From the NCBI RefSeq assembly GCF_028583425.1, contig NC_072797.1:20432001-20496000 (forward strand): a stretch of DNA of 64,000 bases, in the 5' to 3' direction. Of the stretch, positions 9,605 through 20,769 are shown piece after piece (position 1 is the stretch's first letter; every line of letters starts with the position of its first letter). The notes beneath the pieces were generated by a model. The model was not told the DNA's origin and searched no databases. It worked only from the letters and a program-made list of their open reading frames with translations. The position numbers and the translations under genes were made by a program. This DNA is from Eublepharis macularius. Lineage: Eukaryota; Chordata; Lepidosauria; Squamata; Eublepharidae.

Positions 9605-10007
9605 ATTTTTAAAATTACATAAATAGAGTATATTGTGGTAATGAGCTTGCAGCCATGGCTGGGCCCAATTCATGGCTCTAGTAATATGTATATGTTTCTA
9701 TCCCACCATTACCACCATCACCACATGATCGGCTTCTGGTTATCTGAGATGCTAAGACTTTCTAAAACACTTCTTTGAATGCATTCCCAAGTCTTAATGA
9801 TGTAAAAACGTTACTGTGGAAGACATTTGCTTTTGCTTTTCCTACCCTATTTGGTAATTAACAAACTAAATAAGATGATTAATGTTCATTAAAGCAGTCA
9901 ATAGTCTCAAATGACACATTTGTGCACAGAGTGGTGCTTTATACCAGCTGGTGTCTTTTTACAAGGCAGTTTTCCAAATATGATCCACTCTCTATTTCTT
10001 TAATCAG
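9605..10007. other. GRP intron 2, 3' end
   Basis: AT-rich, no repeat recognised. Ends in a pyrimidine-rich tract and the AG acceptor (TTTCTTTAATCAG, 9995-10007) of GRP exon 3. Confidence 0.6.
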
Positions 10008-10061
10008 ATGATGGATTATCTGCTGCAAGCGACGGAGAGGAAAGAAAGTTCTCCGAGCTGA
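10008..10061 (+). CDS. GRP: Gastrin-releasing peptide precursor, exon 3 (C-terminus)
   Basis: Follows the acceptor TTTCTTTAATCAG in the phase left by exon 2 (phase 0). It codes for 17 residues ending Lys-Glu-Ser-Ser-Pro-Ser and a TGA stop at 10059-10061. The pattern Asp-x-Leu-Leu-Gln near its start and Lys-Glu-x-x-Pro-Ser-stop at its end matches one of the alternative C-termini known for mammalian GRP precursors, which supports the assignment despite the short length. This is part of the discarded propeptide and not of the hormone. The intron between exons 2 and 3 is 5,725 bases. Confidence 0.82.
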   Translation: MMDYLLQATERKESSPS

Positions 10062-10415
10062 AACAACCGCTCCTTGACACTGAAGGCGTAGAAGGATATC
10101 CTTAAGAGACTTTTGGTTTCATACGCATTTTACTGTATATGATGATTGATAAAAAAAAATCTTTTGTGTTAATCAAATTTCTTTGATGCGAAATAACCCA
10201 TTCACTTGTATTCCTAACTTATACTCTTCAGCGGCTTTTTTTCCTTCCGAGCAGCCTTTTCATTGTTTCAACTGCTTTGTTGTAAATAATTGTCAATGAA
10301 GAGTCTTCCAGTTCTCAGATGGTCCTTCACCATTTCTCTTTCCAATCTCTTCATCTTTTTATGTTGCAATCATTGAACATTTTCAACATTCATAATAAAT
10401 GTAAAAAAAAGAGGG
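10062..10415 (+). other. GRP: GRP 3' untranslated region (inferred)
   Basis: The sequence after the stop is AT-rich and ends near a canonical poly(A) signal. The extent is inferred from the signal, not from transcript data. Confidence 0.6.
10394..10399 (+). terminator. GRP: Polyadenylation signal AATAAA (GRP)
   Basis: First canonical AATAAA on the plus strand after the GRP stop codon, 333 bases downstream. It is followed by an A-rich then G-rich stretch. Confidence 0.6.
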
Positions 10416-10820
10416 GGGAAAACCCGAAGGATTCGTACTTTTATTTGGATTCGCGGCAAATGGAAATCAGAAGTCCTGCTTGGTCATTAAGGGTTTTGGT
10501 TCTCTAGCCTCATGTAACAGGTGACCTGTGATCCTCCCAATATTCACAGTAAATATGTTGTGTGAATAGAGCAACATACATATTTTCCAGCTTTTGTATA
10601 CACAAACACACCAACTCCAAAATCTGTGTTTCTGATCATGTGCACCAAAGCTAGAAAATTCACATGTATTCACACAGGCAACCATATGTACTGAAAGGAC
10701 TGTGTGTATCGGCTGATGTAGCCATACATGCTGTCGGAGTATCAAAATTGAAATAACAGGATTATAATTTACACTTACTCCTTCTTTGAGAGGTAAACTA
10801 TTTTAGGGACTGTGCTTAAT
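10416..10820. other. No recognised feature (intergenic)
   Basis: Start of the GRP-RAX intergenic interval. Contains TGTGTATACACA-like dyads near 10600-10690 but no assignable element. Confidence 0.4.
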
Positions 10821-10821
10821 C

Positions 10822-11146
10822 TTAGAGCCGAGCTACATGAGACGTTAGACATGAGAATCTCCCCCCCACACACACACACTCTCTTCTCCCTGGCTGAGAA
10901 TTGCATTGTGGATTCTCTCTCTTGCAAAAAGTTGCCCTGGATTTCCTGCCTCCTGTTTCACCCCCCTCGCCTCAAGCTCCTGGAGGAAAACTCGAGCCAA
11001 GGCTTTTAGCAAGAATGAGAATCATTCTTGTCACTCTTCCCCGGCAGAAAATAGCACTGAGCGGCTGTTTTTTGTACGACTACACTACCCAAGGAACCTT
11101 GCGGGACCCGACATATACCTGGGCATCTCGTGTAGCTTCCCTCTTA
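10822..11146. mobile_element. Probable MITE, AGAGCCGAGCTACA-type ends
   Basis: The left edge TTAGAGCCGAGCTACATGAG is matched by a right-edge inverted copy (CTCGTGTAGCTTCCCTCTTA). An internal dyad GAATGAGAATCATTC lies near 11014. Related to the family at 5952 and 8174. Confidence 0.5.
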
Positions 11147-12002
11147 GAAAAAGGACACTGAAGACTTACTGGGGGCGGGCGGGGGGTGGGGGTTGTGCAA
11201 GCCGAGCATGGTTGGTTAGCAAGCACACTATCTCATGTCAAATTCTGAGAGAGAGAACAAGCAAGATCGAGTGAGATCAAGTGATCCATCTTATTTTTCT
11301 TATTTATTGCCCACTTTTCTAACTGAGACTCAAGACAGAGTAAAGAAAAAGAGAAAAAATGCTGTTGTCACAGGTCTTGGTTCTTATTTTTATGCTTTAA
11401 AAATTATATCCCTGGTGTCTCTCTTTACCCAAAGTCACCCAGCTGTTGGGGTGGAATAAGAAGGGAGGTGTCATGGTGGTGGTGTGGAACTGAGAAGCAA
11501 GGGTTAGAAACCATCATAAGCTTCTCCAAGCATGGGGCAGATCTGAACCAGGCCCCTCCTCTGCCTGCCCTGGCTTGGTTCCAGCAGATACAAGCAAACC
11601 TTTCTCCCTGCTTGCCTAGCATGTGCACATGCAAAACAGAATAGCTCAGATGAACAGGACTGTTATAGATGGATTATATAATTTTATGAGACCACAAGCT
11701 TTATCTGTTTGAATTAGGCAGTAACAACCCAAGCTACATTCCTAGCAGAGGACTGATGGTTGTACTGTCATGGACAGGGGAAGAGTAGTAGACTCCACAT
11801 ACTGATTCTGCCCATTGGGCCACTGATACAGTATTTCTGGTCTTCTTCACCTCTCTGTGCTCAGCACTTACACAACACTAATTTTGATGAGGAGTGCAAT
11901 ACCCTTGTATCTACATTTTTGAAATGATTGGTCAAAAGTGTTTCTGGAGCTACTTTGAATCTGTACCCCAAGTTCTGCTTGGCCAGGGAAGGAAACTTCC
12001 AA
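11147..12002. other. No recognised feature (intergenic)
   Basis: Mixed sequence with a G-rich run near 11170-11190. No gene or clear repeat seen. Confidence 0.4.
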
Positions 12003-12278
12003 GAGAACCATGAACAGGGAAGCCTGGGATACAGTTCTTTTATTTTTTTATGTTATGAGAAGACTAGATTTTCTGGAAAAGTCAATAATGCTAGGAAAAG
12101 TTGAAAGCAGTAGGAAAAGAGGAAGGCCTAAAATGAGACGGCTTGACTCAATAAAAGAAGCCACGTCCTCCAGTTTGCAAGATCTGAGCAAGTCTGTTAA
12201 TGATAGGATGTTTTGGAAGTCTTTCATTCATAGGCTGCCATAAGTTGGAGGCGACTTGCCAGCGCATAACACACACGT
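12003..12278 (+). mobile_element. BovB (RTE) LINE 3' fragment
   Basis: An open frame over 12010-12243 contains Gly-Lys-Val-Glu-x-x-Arg-Lys-Arg-Gly-Arg-Pro-Lys-Met-Arg and Leu-Asp-Ser-Ile-Lys-Glu-Ala. These correspond to the C-terminal end of the BovB reverse-transcriptase polyprotein. The frame stops at CCATAAGTTGGAGGCGACTT, the usual BovB tail, followed by a short CA-rich end. It is a 5'-truncated copy with no intact enzyme. Confidence 0.75.
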
Positions 12279-12284
12279 TATTTA

Positions 12285-12500
12285 TATTCTACCTTTTTCA
12301 CTGAGACTCAAGGCAGATTGCACAGTGTAAGTCAAGACAATCAACAGCTGGGATGTCCAATAAACAATGCAATATGGCTTGGATTGCAAAAATTTGAAAA
12401 CAAGCAGAAATCTTGATACAGAGTTGAAACAAATGAGAGAACTGAGTGCAAATTGCCTAGGACATGCACCGAGCACATCCAGCAAGTTTTTGGACAAGCC
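12285..12500 (-). mobile_element. CR1/L2-type LINE 3' end
   Basis: TCACTGAGACTCAAGGCAGATTGCACAGTGT on the plus strand is the complement of the LINE tail found at 20005, 25320, 26730, 38996 and 47560. It is followed by matching upstream sequence (CAATAAACAATGC...). Truncated. Confidence 0.65.
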
Positions 12501-12520
12501 TCAGTAAGCTTTTGATAAGG

Positions 12521-13300
12521 TGTTATGCCCAGAACACTTCTATTGTGTACTGAGCCTGGAGCTCAGAATTGATGGCAGCCCAGAGTGATTTCAGCCAAAA
12601 CAATGCTCTTTATTGCAAGCCAGAACAGACAGACGACAGCAGACGCTATACACTACTATGATGACAACAACAACAGCAACAACACAGACTGACAGAAGCC
12701 CTCAATATATATACAGAAGCTCCGCCCCAAGAATAACTGATAGCCAATGAGAACACATACTTTACAATACCATCATTTGCATAAACTATATACAATGTAT
12801 GAAGTAGGCAGGCCACTGATTGGTCTTTATTATAGAGGACCGATTGGCTGCTGCCTTGAGAAAGTAACCAGTGATATTGCAGGGATTATGGGCCAATGAG
12901 AATTGCAGGCATTGGGAGCCTTGACTGAACCTTAAGCTCAACACAGTATAGTGCATTACCATCAATACAGTAAATAACTTAGAGCAGGGGTGGGCAATTG
13001 TTTTGGCTCGGGGGCCACTTTGTGGGAGCGGAGGTTAGTGGAGGGCCGAACCTTTTAAAATGATTGCGTTCATTAGTTAACTTTGCATTTCAGAAAAGGT
13101 ATAGATTGTATCATAAAAATCAATAAATATAAATTAAATAAAATAGTGGTAGTTTTATTCAACTTTTCATATCATCTATAGCTGCAAGCACATTTAATTT
13201 TTTCTGTCTTGGTGGGCCACAAAAAACTCTGTAGCAGGCTGCAATTTGCCCACCCCTGCCTTAGAGGCCTTGCTCGGCCAACTCAGCCCACTACTCAACA
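12521..13300 (-). mobile_element. Solo LTR interrupted by a hAT element
   Basis: On the minus strand it begins TGTTGAGTAG and ends GGGCATAACA, the TG...CA ends of a retroviral-type LTR. In order it then has CCAAT motifs, a TATATATA box (around 12705), and an AATAAA signal about 100 bases further on (near 12615), spaced as U3-R-U5 would be. No gag, pol or env sequence flanks it. A 5-base target duplication is not evident, so old recombination or decay is possible. The insertion at 12985-13258 splits it; without that, the LTR is about 500 bases. Confidence 0.65.
12985..13258. mobile_element. hAT-Charlie-like non-autonomous element
   Basis: The ends CAGGGGTGGGCAAT and TTTGCCCACCCCTG are inverted copies typical of Charlie elements. 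The flanks ACTTAGAG (12977-12984) and CCTTAGAG (13259-13266) match at 7 of 8 positions. AT-rich centre. It lies inside the LTR and is therefore younger. Confidence 0.8.
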
Positions 13301-13724
13301 CCTTCCTTAAGGAGAGGGGTGCTTAGACACGATCTAGCTAGCAACTGTATTTTCATTTGTTTTGCTAGCATTTGATATTATTTCACCTGTTTATAGATGG
13401 CCCCCAAATATCTATGTTTTTCTAGTGTGCATTATTCAACAAAAAACCTTAAAATGTAAGGAAGTCTTGGGTTCACGTTTCAGCTGGAGGAATGCAGGGG
13501 CTGACCAGAAGCAGCCTGGATCAGTGGTAGTATTGCTCTGTTGATCAAATCCGTGCTTTTTTCTTTTAAAAAAGAGGTTGCTGGGACTCATGTTGGCTGC
13601 CTTGAGGGGCCCAAGCCTGCTAGCAGAAGGAGGTGACAGTATTGCTTATTGGTCCATATCGTCAGAAATATAGCTCCAATCAAATCTAAATCCACTAAGG
13701 TTCTCCTGGTTGGGAGGGGAGACT
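13301..13724. other. No recognised feature (intergenic)
   Basis: No gene or clear repeat. Confidence 0.4.
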
Positions 13725-13890
13725 ACTGATCCATGTCTCTATTCCACACACATTGGATAATGCACTTCCAATCCTCTTTAGAGATCATTTGGAACTGAAT
13801 TTTTTGTGTGTGAAACAAAAAATCCACTTCCAAACGATTGCTAAAGTGCATTGAAAGTGCATTATCCAATGTGTGCGGAATCAGCCATAG
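13725..13890. mobile_element. Palindromic MITE
   Basis: TTCCACACACATTGGATAAT at the left faces ATTATCCAATGTGTGCGGAA at the right. TTTTTTGTGTGTGAAACAAA marks the centre. The arms are nearly complementary throughout. Confidence 0.7.
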
Positions 13891-15699
13891 TTTAAGAATC
13901 AAAAGGAGGGAGTTTTCAAACTGGATCTTACTTATAGCAACTTTAGCATGCTGAGCTGGGACCCCCCAGACAATGGGGGAAAGGAGATGCTGACAGGCTA
14001 GGAGTAAAACTGTGTTACAAGGACATTCAAATGTAGAATCAGAAAGTCTCCTCGTCGCCATTGTAATGATTGATGAGAAGTGGGGATGTTGTGCTTGGAG
14101 CATTAATAAGTAAGGCCAAGAAAATTTCTAAAAATGGCAAACCCCATAAAAGTAGAACAATACAAGTTTCCTTTGCAAAAGGTGAGGGTTTTTTTTTTTG
14201 GCAAGATAGAGTGTTCTGCTTTATCGAAACACAGTGGACATATTTTACCCAAAATAAAAACCTTTTTAACATTGCATGGCCCACAGTCTTCACATCCAGC
14301 AGGATCCTAAGCATTTCCATGGTTCTGTTCAGTTTGCAAATGGGAAAAACCTCACATTGTCCCTGAACAAATCTGGTGTCAAAACACACCAACTGGACCC
14401 CCCCCCTCCCTTGCATCAGTTTCCTGGGAGAGAAAAGCTAGCCGATCAGGATTGGTAGAAAGCAGTCATCTCCGTTGGATCCAGGACTGAAAACTAGCCG
14501 ATCAGCAACAAGCAAATAAGATTTTCGCAGATGATGGAGAAGAAGATGGTCTCTGGCAGTCTTTTAATGGGACTGATTACCTGGGTGAGACTCCTCAGCA
14601 AACGGAACACACATATATATCATCAAATGTGAGTTTTGGCTTTAGAACTGGCAGAGTTCAGTTAGCAAAACTGCATCCATTCAGCTAATGTCAGCAACTG
14701 CCAGGTGCTTCTACCTCCCTGTGCAAAATGAACAAAATTCCTGCATAGCTGCTGTGGCAGCTGGGATGGGTTCTCACTTACGAAGGGAGGAAAGGGGTGG
14801 CCTGGGAGACTTTCACACCTCCCTCTTTCTAGTCACGCCCCTGCACGTGTCCTCCCTTCCAGAGACTGGGAGGTAAAAACAGGCCAGGGTAAGGTCAAGC
14901 TGATCTCAGGCCAGCTCAGGTCAGAAAACGGGTTGTGGGCTCATTCATCATTTTCTCCCGCTTTGCCACTGCCCAGTCTTAACCAAGCAACCCCTGTGCT
15001 GGAGAATGGGCCTCAGGGGTTTTCCTGGTAAGTTAAAACGGTGCTTCCCAACTTTTCCGATGTGCTGACCCACAAGTCCAAATTCACTTCAAATGGTGAC
15101 CCATCCAGGGCTGGCCCAAGAGATTGAGAAGGTGCCGGGGGTGGGGCGGGGGCGGGGCAGGGTTGAAGAGATGCAGGGAGGTGGCATATGTCGGCAAAGA
15201 GGTGGGTGGAAGTGGCTCAGTGAAGTATCTCTCCCCCATCAGAGGGCGGTGAGATTCTTCAGGCAGCTGGGCAAGAGGCTGGGATTCTAAAGGAGCAGCG
15301 CTGAGACACAACCTGCACTCACACACCTCTTTTGTCGCTTCACTCCTCCACGTGCTGAACAGCTCCCACCTATCCTCCAGCCTTTCTCCCGTTCTTCCAC
15401 TACTATCATAAAGTTACTAGTTGCCAAGCAGCTCCCCGACATCCGCTTCAGCAGTGTTGCAAAGAGTGAGGGCAAGCTGGAAAGGAAGGAGAGGAAAGTG
15501 AAGGGTGCAAACGGCAGGAGCCGCCGCAATGCTGGCCTGCAATCCACTTTCAGAGGCTACGAGACTCACTTTTGGGTCCCAACCAACATTATCCTCACAA
15601 CAATCTGGTGCAGTGGGTATGACTGGCTCAAGGTCACCAATAACAACTATAACAGTGTGCTTAAATACCTAGACAGATTAGTGTCCACTTAGAGCAGTG
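13891..15699. other. No gene recognised (intergenic)
   Basis: Mixed unique-looking sequence. The segment from about 15036 (CTTCCCAACTTTTCCGATGT...GACCCACAAG) to about 15575 (CTTTTGGGTCCCAACC) may be a decayed hAT-type element, but its ends were not resolved. GC-rich purine runs at 15125-15190. Confidence 0.35.
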
Positions 15700-15905
15700 A
15701 GCTTAGTCAGTGTTGTTGTTACCGCCACAATACAGCTGAGGTGCTGGGGCTGAGAGGATTGGCTTACCCAAGGCCACCTGCAGAGTTCATGGCAGTAGTG
15801 GGAGTCGAATCTGCAGAGTGCTGGCTCAGAGCCCAGCCCCTTAACCACTATGCTACAGGATATATCCATGGCAAAGCAGGGATTTGAACCCGGGTATTCC
15901 AGATC
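15700..15905 (-). repeat. tRNA-derived SINE
   Basis: The minus-strand copy is recognised from its complement GGAGTCGAATCTGCAGAG (B-box region, 15800) and CCCTTAACCACTATGCTAC (head, 15838). A second B-box-like GATTTGAACCCGGG follows at 15881, so two heads may be joined. Confidence 0.6.
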
Positions 15906-16074
15906 GTAGTACAACACTTTTCCTTTCTCCTTTTTATATTATCTCTGATGTTCGTAACTCACCATACATTTGTTCTGACAAGCTTCCGTTTTACTCCACT
16001 GGGTGGCACTCTTAGCTAACACAACCTCCTTGGAATAAAAGTCAGACAATTTTGTTTTTTAGAAATATCTCAAA

Positions 16075-16245
16075 GAGAAAAGTTGAACACTGATGTCATC
16101 GACGCAGCAGATATCATAGCCACGGCAGAAATAATAGCACAAAAGTACTGGTAACAGTAACTGTTAAGAATGATCTGAGGCAATGTATGTGAAATGCTTC
16201 AAATACAAAGCACCATATAAATGCTAAGTATTATAACAATGTTCC
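16075..16245. repeat. Possible old LINE/CORE-SINE 3' end
   Basis: GAAATGCTTCAAATACAAAG followed by CACCATATAAATGCTAAGTA resembles the 3' end shared by old L2/L3/MIR-like repeats. Weak evidence. Confidence 0.35.
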
Positions 16246-16384
16246 TATCAAGAAGCCTCATAAGTGTGAGCTGAAAACATCATTGCTGTAAAAGAAAAAT
16301 CTCCACCTCTGCTATTCTGTCAGATTCTTTAAAGATAAATTAATAATTGCCCCTTCATAGTTAGTGATTTTATCTTGTGTGTGT

Positions 16385-16590
16385 AAAGTGGTGTCAATTT
16401 GCAGCTGACTTATGGTGAACCCTGCTGGGGTTTTCAAGGCAAGAGACGCACAGAGGTGGTTTGCCATTGCCTGCCATTGAGTTGCAACCTTTGATGATCC
16501 CCCATCCAAGCACTAGCCAGGTCAAACTCGGCTTAGCTTCTGAGACCTGACAAGACTGGGCTAGCCTGGGCCATCCAGGTCAGGGTATAT
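16385..16590 (-). repeat. 5S rRNA-derived SINE
   Basis: The complement of the 5S-like head is seen at 16540 (CTTAGCTTCTGAGACCTGAC). The body signature GAGGTGGTTTGCCATTGCC is at 16453. Diverged. Confidence 0.65.
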
Positions 16591-16749
16591 TTCCCACAAG
16601 CTTGGGAAATACCCCCCCCCCCGCCCCTTACATAATGCTCCTAGCATTGGCTGAAAACATTCTATATTTGATTATTTAATGAACAGTGTGTCTTGTCATC
16701 CATTTATTGTTTGAGAAAATCTTATTTTTTATCTGCCTTTTTATTGACT

Positions 16750-16885
16750 TCATTTATACCTCACCCTCTTCTCCAAGGGGGACCCGAGTGGCTTACGTTG
16801 TTCTCCTCTCTTCCATTTGATTCTCACAACAACCTTGTGAGGTAGGTTAGGATGAGCATGTGACTGGCTCATGGTTACCCACCAT
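16750..16885 (-). repeat. SINE/LINE 3' tail fragment
   Basis: TCTCACAACAACCTTGTGAG and TAGGTTAGGATGAGCATGTGA are the complement of the body of the common tRNA-derived SINE. The tRNA head is missing. Confidence 0.5.
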
Positions 16886-17624
16886 GTTTTACATTCTGTT
16901 CAGTATTGATATATGTAACGCAAGAGTCTGGGAAATGGGAAGAAGCTTCTAAAGGTTTACGTCACAAGTACCCCACAGATCTTTCTTAGAATTTTCCTTG
17001 TGAAATGTTGCACCTGAAGAACATGTTCAGGCCAGCTTTTGGGAAAGAATACGAACAACCCCTGCTTATATTATTAAATGAAATTTACAAGAAACCACTA
17101 CGATTAATTTACAGTGAAGTGTGCCTAGCCCTATGGATTTTTTTGCACACTGCCAGTGAATGTGATCGGAGGGAGGGACGGGGGTGGTGGGTGGTGAATA
17201 CATATCTTGTGTACTTCCAAGGCGTGCACATGTTGCTGCATACTCCCACATCACCAGGAAATGACATCATTTCTGGCACAACACAGAAACGATTTAGTGT
17301 TTGGGGCTGATTTTAAAGAATCAGCCCTCCTGTTGCAACCTGTGACTTGCACATTGCTCTGTAAATGACATCATTTCCCGGTAATGTGGGAATGTGTGCA
17401 GGGCCTCCCTGGCCTGTTCCCCACACCCTGCCCCCTCCAGCCAGTTGAGTGGTGAGTGGTTGTGGTGGTGGCTGGCGATGGCTAGGGGCAGGGAATCCCC
17501 TGCCCGTTGCAGGGGACCGGCAACCCTAACTGTGACAGAAGCTGACAGAAGTTTCAGCAAAGGTAGCACTCATCAAGACTGCAAACATTTTGCAATGAGG
17601 CAAGAACCATTAATTAATTAATTA
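16886..17624. other. No gene recognised (intergenic)
   Basis: Ends near 17529 with ACCGGCAACCCTA, a terminus like that of the GGTTGCCAAC-type transposons, so part of this stretch may be a decayed copy. Short direct motifs (GATGTCATTT-like) recur at 17264 and 17366. Confidence 0.35.
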
Positions 17625-18245
17625 TATTTTTTATTTACTTTACTTTACTGTTTATTCCTCCCTCCCTGCAAAGCAGGCTCAGGGCAGATTACATTAGGTG
17701 AAAACATTCCATATAATTTACATCCTAAAAGCAATTTAAAAAAGCAGTATCAAAACAATACAGTATAAGTATAATAATACAGTTTATATACAAGATAGCA
17801 GCAATCAAATTTGCTAGTTGGAGGCAATCAGTCTGCCAATCGGGAAAGCTAGATGGTGGATGACTAGGAAGGGCGCAGATCTTCACTCCTGTTCTACCAG
17901 GCCAGCAGAGGCACAGCCAACCTCAACTATACGCCTGGCGGAACATCTCTGTCTTACAGGCCTGGTGGAAGGATAGTAAATCCTGCCAGGCCCTGGTTTC
18001 ATTAGGCAGAGAGTTCCACCAGGTCGGAGCCAGGATCAAGAAGGCCCTGGCTCTGGTCGAGGTCAGGCAGGCCTCCCTGGGTGCAGGGAGGGACCACCAA
18101 TAATTTCTTATCTCCTGATCGGAGCATCCTCTGGGGCACATATGGGGAGAGGCGGTCCCACAGATACACTGGTCCCAGTCCGCACAGGGCTTTACAGGCC
18201 AATACCAAAACCTTGAACCAGATTCGGTACTCAACTGGCACTTAG
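17625..18245 (-). mobile_element. CR1/L2-type LINE 3' fragment
   Basis: Read on the minus strand, a frame over 17923-18249 contains Trp-Trp-Asn-Ser-Leu-Pro and a basic C-terminal segment, a pattern common just upstream of CR1/L2 3' ends. An AT-rich tail to 17625 follows. This is decayed LINE sequence, not a host gene. Confidence 0.55.
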
Positions 18246-18249
18246 CCAT

Positions 18250-19364
18250 CTTGTCTGTTGAGTGTGAACTTGCAAGAGAAATTGACTAGGGGGAGGGGAA
18301 TAATTCACAATTTTGAAATGAAAAAGGCCAGAAAAAGAACTCTGTAAGGATAGTTGGCTTAATGTTTGCAGCCACGTTGGTCCACTAGAATATAAAAAAA
18401 TTGAGACATTGACTAAAAAGTTACAAAATGGTTAGCAAATTTGTAGGACTCTTGGGCTGGGTGTTTTTTTTATTAAAGCAAAGGCTGGTATTTTTCAGAA
18501 ATGTAGAATACATAGCAGTAATTTGGGAAATCTGATTACCCCGTGCTGGGCTACGTACATTTCTTTCCTCTAACTTATACATGAAGCTTTCATTTCTATA
18601 GATGGGGCAAGAACAGTCGGCAGAATTCAAATTTGTTTTAAATTTGGGACTATGTGAACACGTTCTTACATGCCTACAGTGAAAAATAACTTTGGTTGCC
18701 TGTGCTGATGCTTGATGCTACTGAAGTTCCCAGGGACACTGATGTAGCTCTGCTATCTATTCCGTATTGGAAACCCAAAGACTCAAAGGATATCTGCAGT
18801 GATCAAATATGGCTTTATACTTAATCATGATCTCTAGTGTCTTGTTATAACATCCATCTGGTTGGGAAAAACTGGAGTAAGTCCTTTGTTCAAAACAAGA
18901 CTGTCTTGTTGACCTTGATAGTTCGGCTTACAGTAATACCTTAAAGCTACTTTCCTTCTCTGAGTCTTTCCTCTTACTGACCGTTCTTAAGTTCATCATC
19001 TTTGTCTTGCTTCTGTGCTGTCAATACATTTTTCCAACACAGGAGGAAAATGAGGCATACCTAGATTGTTGCAAGAGACGTCTCAATGATAAAAGATGTA
19101 TAATTTTCAAAGTACACTTGAATTCTAGATTTAGCCTGGCCAAATAATCAAGGTCTCTGAATCCAGTATGGCTTGACTACTGTGCCTCATTTCAAGCAGT
19201 CACCTTTCTAGTGACTGCTTGTTAGGAGACGTACGTATGGAACTTGGGCAGCTGATCTGATCACTAGAGGCACAACCAGATACTTGATTTCACCTGAATG
19301 TTATGATACCTGTAGTTTTCGGAATGGCTTGTCATCATAACCGGATATCTCCTCTGTGAATGCC
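18250..19364. other. No recognised feature (intergenic)
   Basis: About 1.1 kb without a gene or clear repeat. Composition is ordinary. Confidence 0.4.
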
Positions 19365-20046
19365 ATTGCTCACCCCAAATAGCTCAGTTCAAGGTATTAG
19401 TTATTACATACAAACCTCTTCATGGCCTTGGTCCGGCATACCTACGGGACTGCCCCCCTCCCTATGTCCCTCCACGGCAGTTTTGCTCATCTGAACAGGG
19501 TCTCCTGCAGGTGCCATGCTGCACACGGGTGAAGTCAGCAGCAGTTTGTACATGGGCTTTCTCTGTGGTGGCCCCTACCCTGTGAAACAACCTACCTGAG
19601 GAGGTCAGGAGAGCCCCCACTCTCTTGGCTCTCCACAAACGATGCAAAACTGAATTATTCCGAAAGGCTTTTTATTCAAATGGGAGGGCTGTATTGTAGG
19701 GATGGGGTCTCAGATGCTTCGCTAATGAGTTAGGGGGACCATAGACTTCACCACTATGTTGCTTTACATATTATCTATTGCTTTAAATATGTACTCCTAT
19801 GTACTGCCTGTGCTTTATGTTGTCTAATGTCAGTCCTAGAAATACTTATGTTCTGTTTCAGTGTTTTCTTCTACTTTGTATTGGATTCTTGCTAACGCTA
19901 TGGCTTTTAAACTTGTATCTATTTACCCTATGGCATTGTTTATGGCAGTGTCCTTGATACTATATGGAAAAGTACTTGATATAGATTGTACTAATCTCAT
20001 ACTGTGTAATCTGCCTTGAGTCTCAGTGAGAAAGGCGGACTATAAA
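19365..20046 (+). mobile_element. CR1/L2-type LINE 3' region
   Basis: The longest copy in the window of this LINE tail. The sequence CTGAATTATTCCGAAAGGC is followed by GGGAGGGCTGTATTGTAGGG. It ends TAATCTGCCTTGAGTCTCAG then AAAGGCGGACTATAAATTAC, and then a tetranucleotide tail. Matching copies are at 24996, 26449, 46810 and 63520 (plus) and 12285 and 38990 (minus). Confidence 0.7.
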
Positions 20047-20077
<31 letters not shown>

Positions 20078-20101
20078 CATACATACATACATACATACAT
20101 A
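20047..20101 (+). repeat. (ACAT)n microsatellite, LINE tail
   Basis: About 13 uninterrupted repeats of ACAT, directly continuing the LINE 3' end. Tail-derived microsatellites are usual for this LINE group. Confidence 0.9.
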
Positions 20102-20769
20102 AGACACAATCCTACTCAGAAAAAAGACAGAGCTCTGTCTTTGATTTACTTGTAGCCACATGCTTACATTTATCCTCTTGGTATCAATGGAACTGGAAAG
20201 TGTTTCACCCCAACTGGATCGTGTCCATTGTGATTTTGTTTGTCAATATGAGATGTATGCTTTATCTGCCTGAAACCCAGCTCCAAAAGCCTGTGCTTTG
20301 GGGGGAGGGGGATTAGATGGGACAACTCTGTAAAGAACAGCCCCCATCCCCCAATCAAATAACATTTGGCTGAATTCACATGACTATCTGTTGTCAGAAA
20401 TGGACCGAATCAATCTTACTTGAAGATGGTCACATGAAGAGGACATTTGATCACATGACCTGCACCACAGTCAACCTTCAAAATATGAACACTATTAAAC
20501 AGGTGTTTGCCAGATGGCCACTTGAATTAGGATTTTAGGAAGGAAGGAAGGAGGATCCAACCTATTTAACAAGCTTATCTCTGACTATTTTCCATTCTTT
20601 GTTGGGGACGGGGTGTACATTTTGCACTAATGTTAGCAGTTCACGTTTAAAAATTGCGTCCTGCCTACTTATTGAGAGTTTCAGGGCAAAAGGAAAGAGG
20701 TAATTCAAGAAAGGGGAAAAACTCCTTAGACGAAGAGCCTTTTGGCGAATTTAAAGTAAAGAAGTGGTT
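20102..20769. other. No recognised feature (intergenic)
   Basis: No gene or clear repeat seen. Confidence 0.4.

Noticed and set aside
17923..18249. Minus-strand frame that looks protein-like
   Set aside because: It matches the pattern found upstream of CR1/L2 LINE 3' ends and continues into a LINE tail.
20047..20101. CRISPR-like or satellite array
   Set aside because: A simple ACAT microsatellite forming a LINE tail; no spacers.
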